Assembly: GCA_016191895.1 (NCBI GenBank)
Contig: JACPVD010000209.1
Span: 1 to 14,646, forward strand
Reading direction: 5' to 3'
Source: Chloroflexota bacterium
Lineage (GTDB): Bacteria > Chloroflexota > Anaerolineae > Anaerolineales > Villigracilaceae
DNA length: 14,646 nt
Part shown: positions 1-5,679 of the stretch, piece after piece
Layout: each line of letters opens with the position of its first letter
Position numbering within the stretch: the first letter of the stretch is position 1
Program-made: the position numbers and the translations under genes
The notes under the pieces: generated by a model
What the model saw: only the letters and a program-made list of their open reading frames with translations
Told to the model about the DNA's origin: nothing
Databases searched by the model: none

Positions 1-1
1 T

Positions 2-193
2 GCGGCGATGCAGGCTACAGGTCCGCGGGAGGCGTTTGCATTGGGGAAGAAGGCGTTCAATCAGGCGGTCATCCCCAATTTGGAAGAGTCGCTCCGATAC
101 GAGGGAATCCTGCAGGAAGAAGCGGGGAAAACGGCGGAGCATCGCGAAGGCGTGGCGGCATTTCTTGAAAAGCGGACGCCGAGATTTGAGTAA
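2..193 (+). CDS. Enoyl-CoA hydratase/isomerase family protein, C-terminal end (5' truncated by window edge)
   Basis: The first 63 codons visible are the tail of a crotonase-superfamily protein. The stretch GPREAFALGKKAFNQ followed by a helical segment, a short helix ending EGVAAFLEKR and the final TPRF-E is the usual end of enoyl-CoA hydratases, where the C-terminal helices pack against the trimer partner and the last residues read 'F-x-x-K-R-x-P-x-F'. The catalytic Glu residues and the oxyanion hole lie outside the window, so hydratase cannot be told from isomerase or another crotonase. The family acts in beta-oxidation or amino-acid breakdown in the cytoplasm. This fits the neighbouring glutamate and glutaryl-CoA dehydrogenases. 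The reading frame is open from base 2 and the stop is TAA. Confidence 0.82.
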   Translation, partial: AAMQATGPREAFALGKKAFNQAVIPNLEESLRYEGILQEEAGKTAEHREGVAAFLEKRTPRFE

Positions 194-214
194 CCGCCCT
201 TCGACCACGCTCAG

Positions 215-246
215 AACACCCCACATCCCAATTTGTTGAGAGGATA
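215..246. repeat. Dispersed intergenic repeat, copy 1
   Basis: This 32-base stretch just after the first gene matches 27 of 32 bases at 10300-10331 in the same orientation, without gaps. The core is AACACCC, then CCCAATT, then TTGAGA. The bases before it (CCTTCGACCACGCTCAG, 199-214) differ from those beside the other copy. It lies outside the coding sequences and looks like the remnant of a small non-coding repeat family. No function can be read from it. Confidence 0.6.
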
Positions 247-261
247 CGGATTTTTGTCATA

Positions 262-290
262 TTGACTTCATTCCCGTTTTCGTGTAAAGT
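262..290 (+). promoter_or_regulatory. Candidate sigma-70-type promoter for gdhA
   Basis: TTGACT (262-267) is followed after 17 bases by TAAAGT (285-290), which matches TATAAT at four of six positions. Transcription would begin near base 297 and give a leader of about 125 nt before the gdhA start. The leader contains a strong hairpin (359-388). Only sequence similarity supports the promoter. Confidence 0.5.
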
Positions 291-358
291 TTGGGGGCAA
301 TTTGTGATTTAGTGGATTAAATGATATGGCTCAGATTGCCAACATACCATGTGCCTAA

Positions 359-395
359 AAGCGGGTATCCTTTCCGGGATACCCGCTTATATTTT
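359..395 (+). terminator. Terminator-like hairpin in the gdhA leader (possible attenuator)
   Basis: A perfect 12-bp stem pairs 359-370 (AAGCGGGTATCC) with 377-388 (GGATACCCGCTT) around the 6-nt loop TTTCCG. It is followed by ATATTTTTTAT. This is the form of an intrinsic terminator, yet it sits between the candidate promoter at 262-290 and the gdhA ribosome binding site at 410-414. It either ends a short RNA of about 95 nt or makes gdhA expression depend on read-through. It is too far from the first gene (stop at 193) to be that gene's only obvious terminator, but it could serve as one. Confidence 0.7.
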
Positions 396-420
396 TTATC
401 AACCCCCTTAGGAGAACAAC

Positions 421-1719
421 ATGTCAGGACAAATCAACGCTTTTGAAATGGCTCAAAAACAGTTCGATGCTGTCGCCAAACAACTCAAACTCGATGCCGG
501 CGTGGCCGAGGTGTTGCGCTGGCCGATGCGCGAATATTCGTTCCGCATTCCCGTGCGCATGGAGAACGGCTCGCTCAGGGTTTTTCAGGGTTTTCGTGTG
601 CAACACAACGACGCGCGCGGACCCAACAAGGGCGGCATCCGTTTTCACCCGGCAGAGACAATGGACACCGTGCGCGCACTGGCGACATGGATGACATGGA
701 AATGTGCCGTGGCCGATATCCCGCTGGGCGGTGGCAAAGGCGGAATCATTGTGGACCCGTCCACGCTGACAGTGCGCGAAAAGGAAGACCTGTGCCGCGG
801 CTGGGTGGGAGCCATGTGGAAGAACATCGGCCCGCGCAACGACGTGCCCGCGCCCGATGTCGGCACTACTCCACAAATGATGGGCTGGATGATGGATGAA
901 TATTCCCGCCTTGTCGGCCAATATACGCCGGGCGTGTTCACCGGCAAACCGGTCGGCGGCGGCGGTTCGCTGGGACGCACCGAGGCCACCGGTTACGGCG
1001 TGATCTATACCGTGCGCGAAGCGATGAAACATCTCAAGATGGACCCGCAGAATTGCATCGCGGCGCTTCAGGGTTTCGGCAACGTCTCGCAATATGCGGC
1101 GATTGGCTTTGTCGAATTGCTTGGCGGGACGGTGGCGTGCGTTTCGTGTTACGACCGTCACGATAAGAAAGCCTACACCTACAGCAGGAAAGGCGGCATC
1201 GATCCGCGCTTCCTGCTTTCCATTGTGGATGAATATGGAACCATCGACAAGAAGAAGGCGCAGGATGCCGGTTATGAAGTAAACGACGGCGACAAGTGGA
1301 TCGAGTTCGAAGCCGACGTGTTGATTCCTGCCGCACTCGAAGGCCAGGTCAATGCCGAGACTGTGAAGAAGGTATCGAAGCGGGTGCGCATTGTTGCCGA
1401 AGGCGCGAACGGTCCCACCACGCCCGAAGCCGACGAAGTCTTCAAGAAGAACAATGTCTTCAACATCCCCGACTTCCTGTGCAACGCCGGCGGCGTGACC
1501 ACCTCGTACTTCGAGCAGGTGCAAAACGACGCCAACTACTACTGGGAGAAGGACGCCGTTCTTCGCCGCCTTGATATCAAGATGACCTCCGCCTTCAATG
1601 CCGTCCTCGAACGCAGCGAGCAGGAAAAGGTCTACATGCGCGATGCCGCCTACATGGTCGCCATCGACCGCGTGGTGAAGGCGATGGAATTGCGCGGGTG
1701 GTTGACGGGGAGCGCGTAA
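421..1719 (+). CDS. gdhA: Glutamate dehydrogenase (Glu/Leu/Phe/Val dehydrogenase family)
   Basis: The 432-residue product interconverts glutamate with 2-oxoglutarate and ammonium using NAD(P), in the cytoplasm. Length and architecture fit the hexameric family. The N-terminal substrate domain carries GPNKGGIRFH (68-77), MTWK (K94), PLGGGKGGI with the catalytic Lys at K106, and PAPDVGT with the catalytic Asp at D146. The Rossmann domain starts after TGKP-GGS-R-ATG (174-191) and has GFGNVS (218-223) as its dinucleotide loop; NAGGVTTSYFE (355-365) closes the active site. Odd point: the strand after the Rossmann loop reads ACVSCYDRHDKKAYTYSRKG, where the family usually has a short SDSxGGI turn. 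There is thus an insertion of about ten residues and no acidic Asp directly at the strand end, so cofactor preference is not clear. An AGGAG at 410-414 fixes the ATG start. The gene has its own promoter and terminator signals, so it is probably monocistronic. Confidence 0.95.
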   Translation: MSGQINAFEMAQKQFDAVAKQLKLDAGVAEVLRWPMREYSFRIPVRMENGSLRVFQGFRVQHNDARGPNKGGIRFHPAETMDTVRALATWMTWKCAVADIPLGGGKGGIIVDPSTLTVREKEDLCRGWVGAMWKNIGPRNDVPAPDVGTTPQMMGWMMDEYSRLVGQYTPGVFTGKPVGGGGSLGRTEATGYGVIYTVREAMKHLKMDPQNCIAALQGFGNVSQYAAIGFVELLGGTVACVSCYDRHDKKAYTYSRKGGIDPRFLLSIVDEYGTIDKKKAQDAGYEVNDGDKWIEFEADVLIPAALEGQVNAETVKKVSKRVRIVAEGANGPTTPEADEVFKKNNVFNIPDFLCNAGGVTTSYFEQVQNDANYYWEKDAVLRRLDIKMTSAFNAVLERSEQEKVYMRDAAYMVAIDRVVKAMELRGWLTGSA

Positions 1720-1724
1720 TTGGT

Positions 1725-1755
1725 AACACCTGCACTTGCGCCAGGTGCAAGTGTT
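1725..1755 (+). terminator. Hairpin just after gdhA
   Basis: Bases 1725-1738 pair with 1742-1755 around the 3-nt loop CGC, as 14 positions with one mismatch and one G-U pair. It begins six bases after the gdhA stop. No T-run follows, so on its own it is more likely an mRNA-end protecting stem than a terminator. A second hairpin with a T-run follows at 1771. Confidence 0.55.
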
Positions 1756-1770
1756 GGTAATTTGGTGATT

Positions 1771-1803
1771 AAGAGGATGCGCTGGGAGGCGCGTCCTCTT
1801 TTT
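1771..1803 (+). terminator. Intrinsic terminator of gdhA
   Basis: The stem AAGAGGATGCGC (1771-1782) pairs with GCGCGTCCTCTT (1789-1800), 12 positions with one T-G pair. The loop is TGGGAG, and the stem runs directly into TTTTTG. This is a standard factor-independent terminator layout. Confidence 0.75.
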
Positions 1804-1874
1804 GTTGGATGAAACCCCGCTTCCCCCGGACTTTGAACTGATTCTGTTTCTGATGCCTTTCCCACCCCGACATT

Positions 1875-1883
1875 TGATACAAT
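1875..1883 (+). promoter_or_regulatory. Extended -10 promoter element for gcdH
   Basis: TGATACAAT fits the extended -10 form TGnTATAAT with one mismatch. It lies downstream of the gdhA terminator and about 40 bases before the gcdH ATG. No convincing -35 box is present, which is usual for extended -10 promoters. Confidence 0.45.
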
Positions 1884-1924
1884 CGCCCCGCACAATCTCC
1901 AATCTCCAATTACCAGAGGCACAC

Positions 1925-3100
1925 ATGTCCAAACCAACCTTCAAATGGGACGATCCCTTCCTGCTCAACGACCAACTCACCGATGAAGAGCGCATGATCC
2001 GCGATGCGGCGCGAAAGTTCTGCCAGGATAAATTAATGCCGCGCATTCTCGAAGCGAACCGACGGGAAATCTTCCACCGCGAGATCATGAATGAAATGGG
2101 AAGCATGGGCTTTCTCGGCTCGACCATTCCCGAAGAGTACGGCGGCGCGGGATTGAATTACGTCTCCTATGGCCTGATCGCGCGCGAGGTGGAACGCGTG
2201 GACAGCGGTTACCGTTCCGCGATGAGCGTGCAGAGTTCGCTGGTGATGCATCCCATCAACGAATATGGCACAAAAGCGCAAAAGAAAAAATATCTGCCCA
2301 AACTTGCCAGCGGGGAATGGGTTGGTTGTTTTGGTCTCACCGAGCCCAACCATGGAAGCGACCCCGCCAGCATGGAATCCCGCGCAAAAAAAGTGGACGG
2401 CGGTTATGTGCTGCATGGTAACAAGATGTGGATCACCAATTCACCCATTGCGGATATATTTGTGGTGTGGGCAAAATTAGACGGCGAGATTCGCGGTTTC
2501 GTTTTGGAAAAGGGTATGAAAGGACTCTCCGCGCCGAAGATCGAGGGAAAATTCAGTTTGCGCGCCAGCGCAACAGGCGAGATCGTGATGGACGAGGTTT
2601 TTGTGCCGGATGAAAATATGTTTCCCGAAGTAAAGGGTTTGAAGGGTCCGTTTGGATGTTTGAACAAGGCGCGTTATGGAATTGCCTGGGGCGCGTTGGG
2701 CGCGGCGGAATTCTGCTGGCACGCGGCGCGGCAATACACGCTGGATCGCCCGCAGTTTGGGAGGCCGCTCGCGGCGAATCAGATCATTCAATTGAAACTG
2801 GCGAATATGATGACGGAAATCACATTGGGCTTGCAGGGCGCGTTGCGCGTCGGTCGATTGATGGATGAAGATAAATCCACGCCTGAGATGATCTCGCTCA
2901 TCAAGCGCAATTCATGCGGCAAAGCCCTTGAGATCGCCCGCGTCTCGCGCGACATGCACGGCGGCAACGGCGTTTCGGATGAGTATCACGTCATCCGGCA
3001 TATGATGAATTTGGAAGCGGTGAACACCTACGAAGGCACGCACGACATCCATGCGTTGATTTTAGGAAGAGCGCAGACAGGGATCCAGGCGTTTTTGTAA
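1925..3100 (+). CDS. gcdH: Glutaryl-CoA dehydrogenase
   Basis: The 391-residue flavoprotein oxidises and decarboxylates glutaryl-CoA to crotonyl-CoA, a late step of lysine, tryptophan and benzoyl-CoA breakdown. It matches the mitochondrial enzyme along its whole length: [20 protein letters not shown] near the start, [20 protein letters not shown] (with R97 equivalent to the substrate-binding Arg), [13 protein letters not shown] (FAD loop), [33 protein letters not shown] and [20 protein letters not shown]. The Glu in that last motif is E370, the known catalytic base of the family. The ATG at 1925 is preferred over an open extension back to 1802 because GAGG lies at 1916-1919 and homology begins at FKWDDP. 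The crotonyl-CoA made here is a substrate for an enoyl-CoA hydratase such as the gene at the window's left edge. The electron acceptor (ETF) is not encoded here. Confidence 0.95.
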   Translation: MSKPTFKWDDPFLLNDQLTDEERMIRDAARKFCQDKLMPRILEANRREIFHREIMNEMGSMGFLGSTIPEEYGGAGLNYVSYGLIAREVERVDSGYRSAMSVQSSLVMHPINEYGTKAQKKKYLPKLASGEWVGCFGLTEPNHGSDPASMESRAKKVDGGYVLHGNKMWITNSPIADIFVVWAKLDGEIRGFVLEKGMKGLSAPKIEGKFSLRASATGEIVMDEVFVPDENMFPEVKGLKGPFGCLNKARYGIAWGALGAAEFCWHAARQYTLDRPQFGRPLAANQIIQLKLANMMTEITLGLQGALRVGRLMDEDKSTPEMISLIKRNSCGKALEIARVSRDMHGGNGVSDEYHVIRHMMNLEAVNTYEGTHDIHALILGRAQTGIQAFL

Positions 3101-3102
3101 AA

Positions 3103-3128
3103 GTACCGCGAGATTAATCTCGCGGTAC
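3103..3128. terminator. Perfect 26-bp palindrome between converging gcdH and rhodanese genes
   Basis: The palindrome starts GTACCGCGAG, has ATTAAT at its centre and ends CTCGCGGTAC, with no mismatch. It begins two bases after the gcdH stop and ends seven bases before the stop of the minus-strand rhodanese. On the minus strand it is followed by TTTTAC, so it probably ends the rhodanese transcript, and it may end both. Confidence 0.65.
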
Positions 3129-3134
3129 GTGCCT

Positions 3135-3626
3135 CTATTCAATCGGGTATCCCGCCTTCACCCATGCGGTGAATCCGCCGAGGATGGCTTGCACGTTGAC
3201 ATATCCGTTTTTCAAGAGGAGGAACGCCGCACGGGCGCTCGTGTGTTCGTTTTGTCAGGTGCAGTAGGTGATGATCCACTGATCTTTTTTCAACGGGATG
3301 TTGGCGATATTCGATTCGAAATTTCCCAATGGGATGTTGATTGCGCCGGTTACATGGCCTTCCGCATAGGCATCGGGACTGCGCACATCGACAATGACGG
3401 CTTGCCCGCTTTCGAAGGCGGCTTTGGCGTCGCTGACGGAGATGCGCGGGACATCGGCTTCCGTCCAGGGGATGGCGCTGGTCGTTGTCGGGGAGACTGT
3501 GGATGGTTGCGGCAGATCAACTGTCGGGGCGGGGGATGCGGGTATTGTCTGGGGGAGAATCGCATTGCAGGCGAGAGTCGCAATGAGCAGGATGGAGATA
3601 AAGATAAAGTGTCTGAGTTTTTGCAT
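3135..3626 (-). CDS. Single-domain rhodanese lipoprotein with in-frame TGA at the catalytic position (candidate selenoprotein)
   Basis: Read through one TGA (3255-3257, codon 124), this frame gives a 163-residue rhodanese ending in TAG at 3135. Residues 1-20 (MQKLRHF, then a hydrophobic run to ATLAC) form a lipoprotein signal with Cys20 as the lipid site. Residues 21-58 are a Pro/Thr/Ser linker. The rhodanese domain follows: VIVDVRSPDAYAEGHVTGAI with D80 and R82, then WIITYCT before the TGA, then QNEHTSARAAF and LGGFTAWVKAGYPIE after it. The later half is as family-like as the first, so this is not a chance open frame. The canonical loop has its nucleophilic Cys six residues before the Ser that starts the next helix; that position is codon 124, which relatives of the YCxCPNE type fill with Cys. 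Sec insertion, a nonsense mutation or a base error are all possible. If the TGA is read as a stop, the product has 123 residues and no active-site loop. The start ATG at 3626 has no clear ribosome binding site. An open extension to 3674 runs through the 8-bp repeat and is unlikely. Confidence 0.7.
3222..3248 (-). promoter_or_regulatory. Candidate bacterial SECIS-like hairpin downstream of the TGA
   Basis: In the mRNA, GAAC (3248-3245) pairs with GUUC (3225-3222) and CACG (3243-3240) pairs with CGUG (3233-3230). The internal loop is uneven (1 and 4 nt) and the apical loop is AGCGCC. The apical loop begins 16 nt after the UGA and has a G in its first two bases. Bacterial SECIS elements are known to follow the UGA closely and to carry a G at this place in the loop. 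The stem is short and a comparable hairpin could arise by chance. Confidence 0.35.
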
Positions 3627-3642
3627 GGTGGGTAACGTATAG

Positions 3643-3698
3643 GTATACAAGTATACAAGTAGACAAGTAGACAAGTAGACAGGTAGACAGGTAGACAG
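3643..3698. repeat. Seven tandem copies of an 8-bp unit upstream of the rhodanese
   Basis: The unit reads GTATACAA twice, GTAGACAA twice and GTAGACAG three times without interruption, ending just before an inverted repeat. On the minus strand each unit reads TTGTMTAC or CTGTCTAC, so it contains pieces resembling both -35 and -10 boxes; TATACT occurs at 3655-3650. The array lies 16 to 72 bases upstream of the rhodanese ATG, where a change of copy number would alter promoter spacing. The graded change of unit type suggests growth by slippage. Confidence 0.85.
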
Positions 3699-3719
3699 GT
3701 AAATACGTGTTTACCTGTC
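3694..3719. repeat. Inverted repeat between pepF and the tandem array
   Basis: GACAGGTAAA (3694-3703) pairs with TTTACCTGTC (3710-3719) around the loop TACGTG. The left arm is formed from the last tandem unit. It lies 22 bases past the pepF stop and may act as the pepF transcript end, but no T-run follows on the minus strand. Confidence 0.5.
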
Positions 3720-3740
3720 GACCTGTTTCCTTCTTACATT

Positions 3741-5543
3741 CTACAACTGACAGAATCGATCCGCGCGTTTGGCGATGATGGCGAGGCTGTCTGCCCAGAA
3801 TTTTTTGGTGCGGATGTTGATGCCGAATTTGTCGGCGAGGTCGGCGGCGCGGGCTTGACCGGTGGAGGCGAGCAGTTCCTTGTAGGCGGGGACGAAACCT
3901 GCGCCGCGCTTTTGGTAGACGGCGTACAAGCCGGTGGCGAAGAGCAGACCGAAGGCGTAGGGGTAGTTATAGAACGAGAAGCCCGCGGAGTAGTAATGCG
4001 GCTTCCACGTCCACATGTATTTTTGCAGGGATTTTTCATCCACGCCGTCGCCGTAGGTGGCTTTTTGCGCGCGCTCCATGATGTCGTTGATCTCGTCGGC
4101 GGAGAGTTCGGAGTTGACGCGACGCTCGAAGACTTCCTTTTCAAAGAGATAGCGCGAGTAGATGTCCACCACGACCTGCGAGGCGTTGTTCATCTGCGCT
4201 TCGAGGATGGCGAGAACTTCCTGCTTGTCGGTGGTCTGCGCAAGCGCGGCTTCGGTGGCGATGGTCTCGCACATGATGGAGGCGGTTTCGGCGAGGGTCA
4301 TGGGAGTCTGCTGTTGAAGCGGAGTTTTGCCCGCCTGCCAGGCGCATTCGTTGTGGAAGGCGTGACCGAGTTCGTGCGCCAGCGTGCTGACCTGGTCGAA
4401 CGAGCCGTCGAAGTTGGCGAGGATGCGGCTTTGCTTCACGCCGTCCACGCCCATGCAGAACGCGCCGCCGCGTTTGCCTTCGCGCTGTTCGCCGTCTATC
4501 CAGTTCTGGTCGAAGGCGCGTTTGGCGAAGGCGCCGAGTTCAGGCGAGAACTTGTTGAAGTTTTCCACGATGAAGTCGCGGGCTTCGTCCCATGAATAAA
4601 CTTTGTCGGTTTTGCCGAGCGGTGCGAAGAGGTCCCACCAGGCGAGTTGTTCCTTGCCGAGCAGTTTCGCCTTGTGCTTGAAGTAGCGGCGGAACATGGG
4701 GAAGGAGTCCTTCATCGCGCCGAGCATGGCTTCGAGGGTGGCGCGGTCCATGCGGGCGGAGTCAATCGAGGCGTGCAGGTTGTCTTCGCGTCCGCGTTTT
4801 TTGTCGAGCAGGAGCGTTTCGCCTTTGACTCCGTTGAGGCAGGCGGCGAGCGTTTCCTGTACGCCCTCCCAGGCTTTGTTTTCGGCTTCGTAGCCGCGGC
4901 GGCGGGTGGCTTCGTCGGGATGCGAGCGCAGGTTAATGAGCGCGGGCATGGGCATCTTTTTGGTTTCGCCGTCGAGTTCGAAGTCCACGGTCATTTGCGA
5001 GGTGAGCGTCCCTTGCAGTTTGCCGAAGGCGTTGCCACCGCTCAGGGTCATTTCGGCGGCGAGGGTTTCCTCCGCTTCGTTCATCAGGTATTTGGATTGC
5101 TCCGCCGCTTCGAGCAGGATGAATTCATGCGCCTTCGCGGACGGGTTCGTCTTGACCGCTTTCTTGATGGAGGGCTTGCCGAGTTTGCCCGCCCAGGCGG
5201 TGAAGCGGGTTTGCAGAATGCTGGTCTTCACGTTGACCTGCTCGAACTCGGAGAGGATGCGCATGGCTTCCTTGTTCCGCGAGTCGGTGGTGATGTAGGA
5301 GTAGATGAAGGGTCCGATAGTGCCGGACAACTCGAAGAGGGTGTTGAAACGCTCCGCGGCTTCGCCCAGGACTTTGCCGAGTTTCTTCGGCTCGGTCTTC
5401 GAATCGGCTTTGGCGGCTTTTTTGAGGAAGGCTTCTAGATCGTCCAGTTGCTGTTTGAAGGATTTGACGGCGTTCTTGAATTGCTTTGAATCGAGGGCGG
5501 GGTAGACGTTGGTCATATCCCAGCGAGGGGCGGATACGGTCAT
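3741..5543 (-). CDS. pepF: Oligoendopeptidase F family zinc peptidase (M3B)
   Basis: The 600-residue product is a cytoplasmic zinc metallopeptidase that cuts short peptides. The zinc site is clear: LAHELGHAFH with HELGH at 390-394 (two His ligands and the catalytic Glu), and MTLAETASIMCE with the third ligand Glu at 419. Other M3B landmarks are the helical N-terminal part with GPFIYSYITTDSRN, the GGAFCMG motif before the zinc site, and the C-terminal KPHYYSAGFSFYNYPYAFG substrate-binding segment (His and Tyr residues). Length fits the roughly 600-residue PepF clade. The ATG at 5543 is chosen because AAGGAGAACCTCC lies directly upstream; an open extension to 5603 has no such support. The stop is TAG. 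A -10-like TATACT lies at 5581-5576. The rhodanese starts 114 bases downstream on the same strand; a functional link is not evident. Confidence 0.94.
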   Translation of the reverse strand: MTVSAPRWDMTNVYPALDSKQFKNAVKSFKQQLDDLEAFLKKAAKADSKTEPKKLGKVLGEAAERFNTLFELSGTIGPFIYSYITTDSRNKEAMRILSEFEQVNVKTSILQTRFTAWAGKLGKPSIKKAVKTNPSAKAHEFILLEAAEQSKYLMNEAEETLAAEMTLSGGNAFGKLQGTLTSQMTVDFELDGETKKMPMPALINLRSHPDEATRRRGYEAENKAWEGVQETLAACLNGVKGETLLLDKKRGREDNLHASIDSARMDRATLEAMLGAMKDSFPMFRRYFKHKAKLLGKEQLAWWDLFAPLGKTDKVYSWDEARDFIVENFNKFSPELGAFAKRAFDQNWIDGEQREGKRGGAFCMGVDGVKQSRILANFDGSFDQVSTLAHELGHAFHNECAWQAGKTPLQQQTPMTLAETASIMCETIATEAALAQTTDKQEVLAILEAQMNNASQVVVDIYSRYLFEKEVFERRVNSELSADEINDIMERAQKATYGDGVDEKSLQKYMWTWKPHYYSAGFSFYNYPYAFGLLFATGLYAVYQKRGAGFVPAYKELLASTGQARAADLADKFGINIRTKKFWADSLAIIAKRADRFCQL

Positions 5544-5575
5544 GGAGGTTCTCCTTGTTATGGAATGATGGGGCA

Positions 5576-5581
5576 AGTATA
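5576..5581 (-). promoter_or_regulatory. -10-like box upstream of pepF
   Basis: On the minus strand TATACT (5581-5576) is followed by TGCCCC and lies about 33 bases before the pepF ATG. The same TATACTTG octamer occurs in front of the kinase gene (7142-7135). No good -35 box is found at the normal distance. Confidence 0.35.
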
Positions 5582-5593
5582 CCGTGATTGGAT

Positions 5594-5621
5594 AACAAAA
5601 CATCCGCCAGAAGACGGATGT
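5594..5621 (-). terminator. Terminator-like hairpin after the kinase gene
   Basis: On the minus strand ACATCCG (5621-5615) pairs with CGGATGT (5606-5600) around an 8-nt loop and is followed by TTTGTTA. The 7-bp stem lies 59 bases past the kinase stop, so a modest intrinsic terminator separating the kinase from pepF is plausible. Confidence 0.5.
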
Positions 5622-5679
5622 GATCTAAAGTTTTGGGGCGAGGGTATTACAAATTACGATGTGAAACGCACCCAAAGGC

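Noticed and set aside
321..446. A 41-codon frame in the gdhA leader that might be a regulatory leader peptide
   Set aside because: It has no clear ribosome binding site and no run of one amino acid, and its codons include both arms of the hairpin. It overlaps the gdhA start, so it is probably chance.
1802..1924. Upstream extension of gcdH from the ATG at 1802
   Set aside because: The added 41 residues have no family match and would cover the gene's own promoter element at 1875-1883. The ATG at 1925 has a ribosome binding site.
424..2127. A 567-codon open frame on the minus strand opposite gdhA and the start of gcdH
   Set aside because: It lies antisense to two well-recognised enzymes, its translation is low-complexity and rich in His, Arg and Ala, and it matches no family. 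It is the usual mirror frame of a GC-rich gene.
3135..3257. TGA in the rhodanese explained by a changed genetic code
   Set aside because: TGA clearly ends the kinase gene, one glycosyltransferase gene and the partial gene at the right edge, and no other conserved gene here has an internal TGA.
3643..3698. Tandem repeat considered as a small CRISPR array
   Set aside because: Units are 8 bp with no spacers between them, and no cas gene is near.
3855..5438. Two long open frames on the plus strand opposite pepF (3855-4595 and 4647-5438)
   Set aside because: Both are rich in Gly, Glu, Phe and Val repeats typical of mirror frames. pepF on the other strand has complete catalytic motifs over the same bases.
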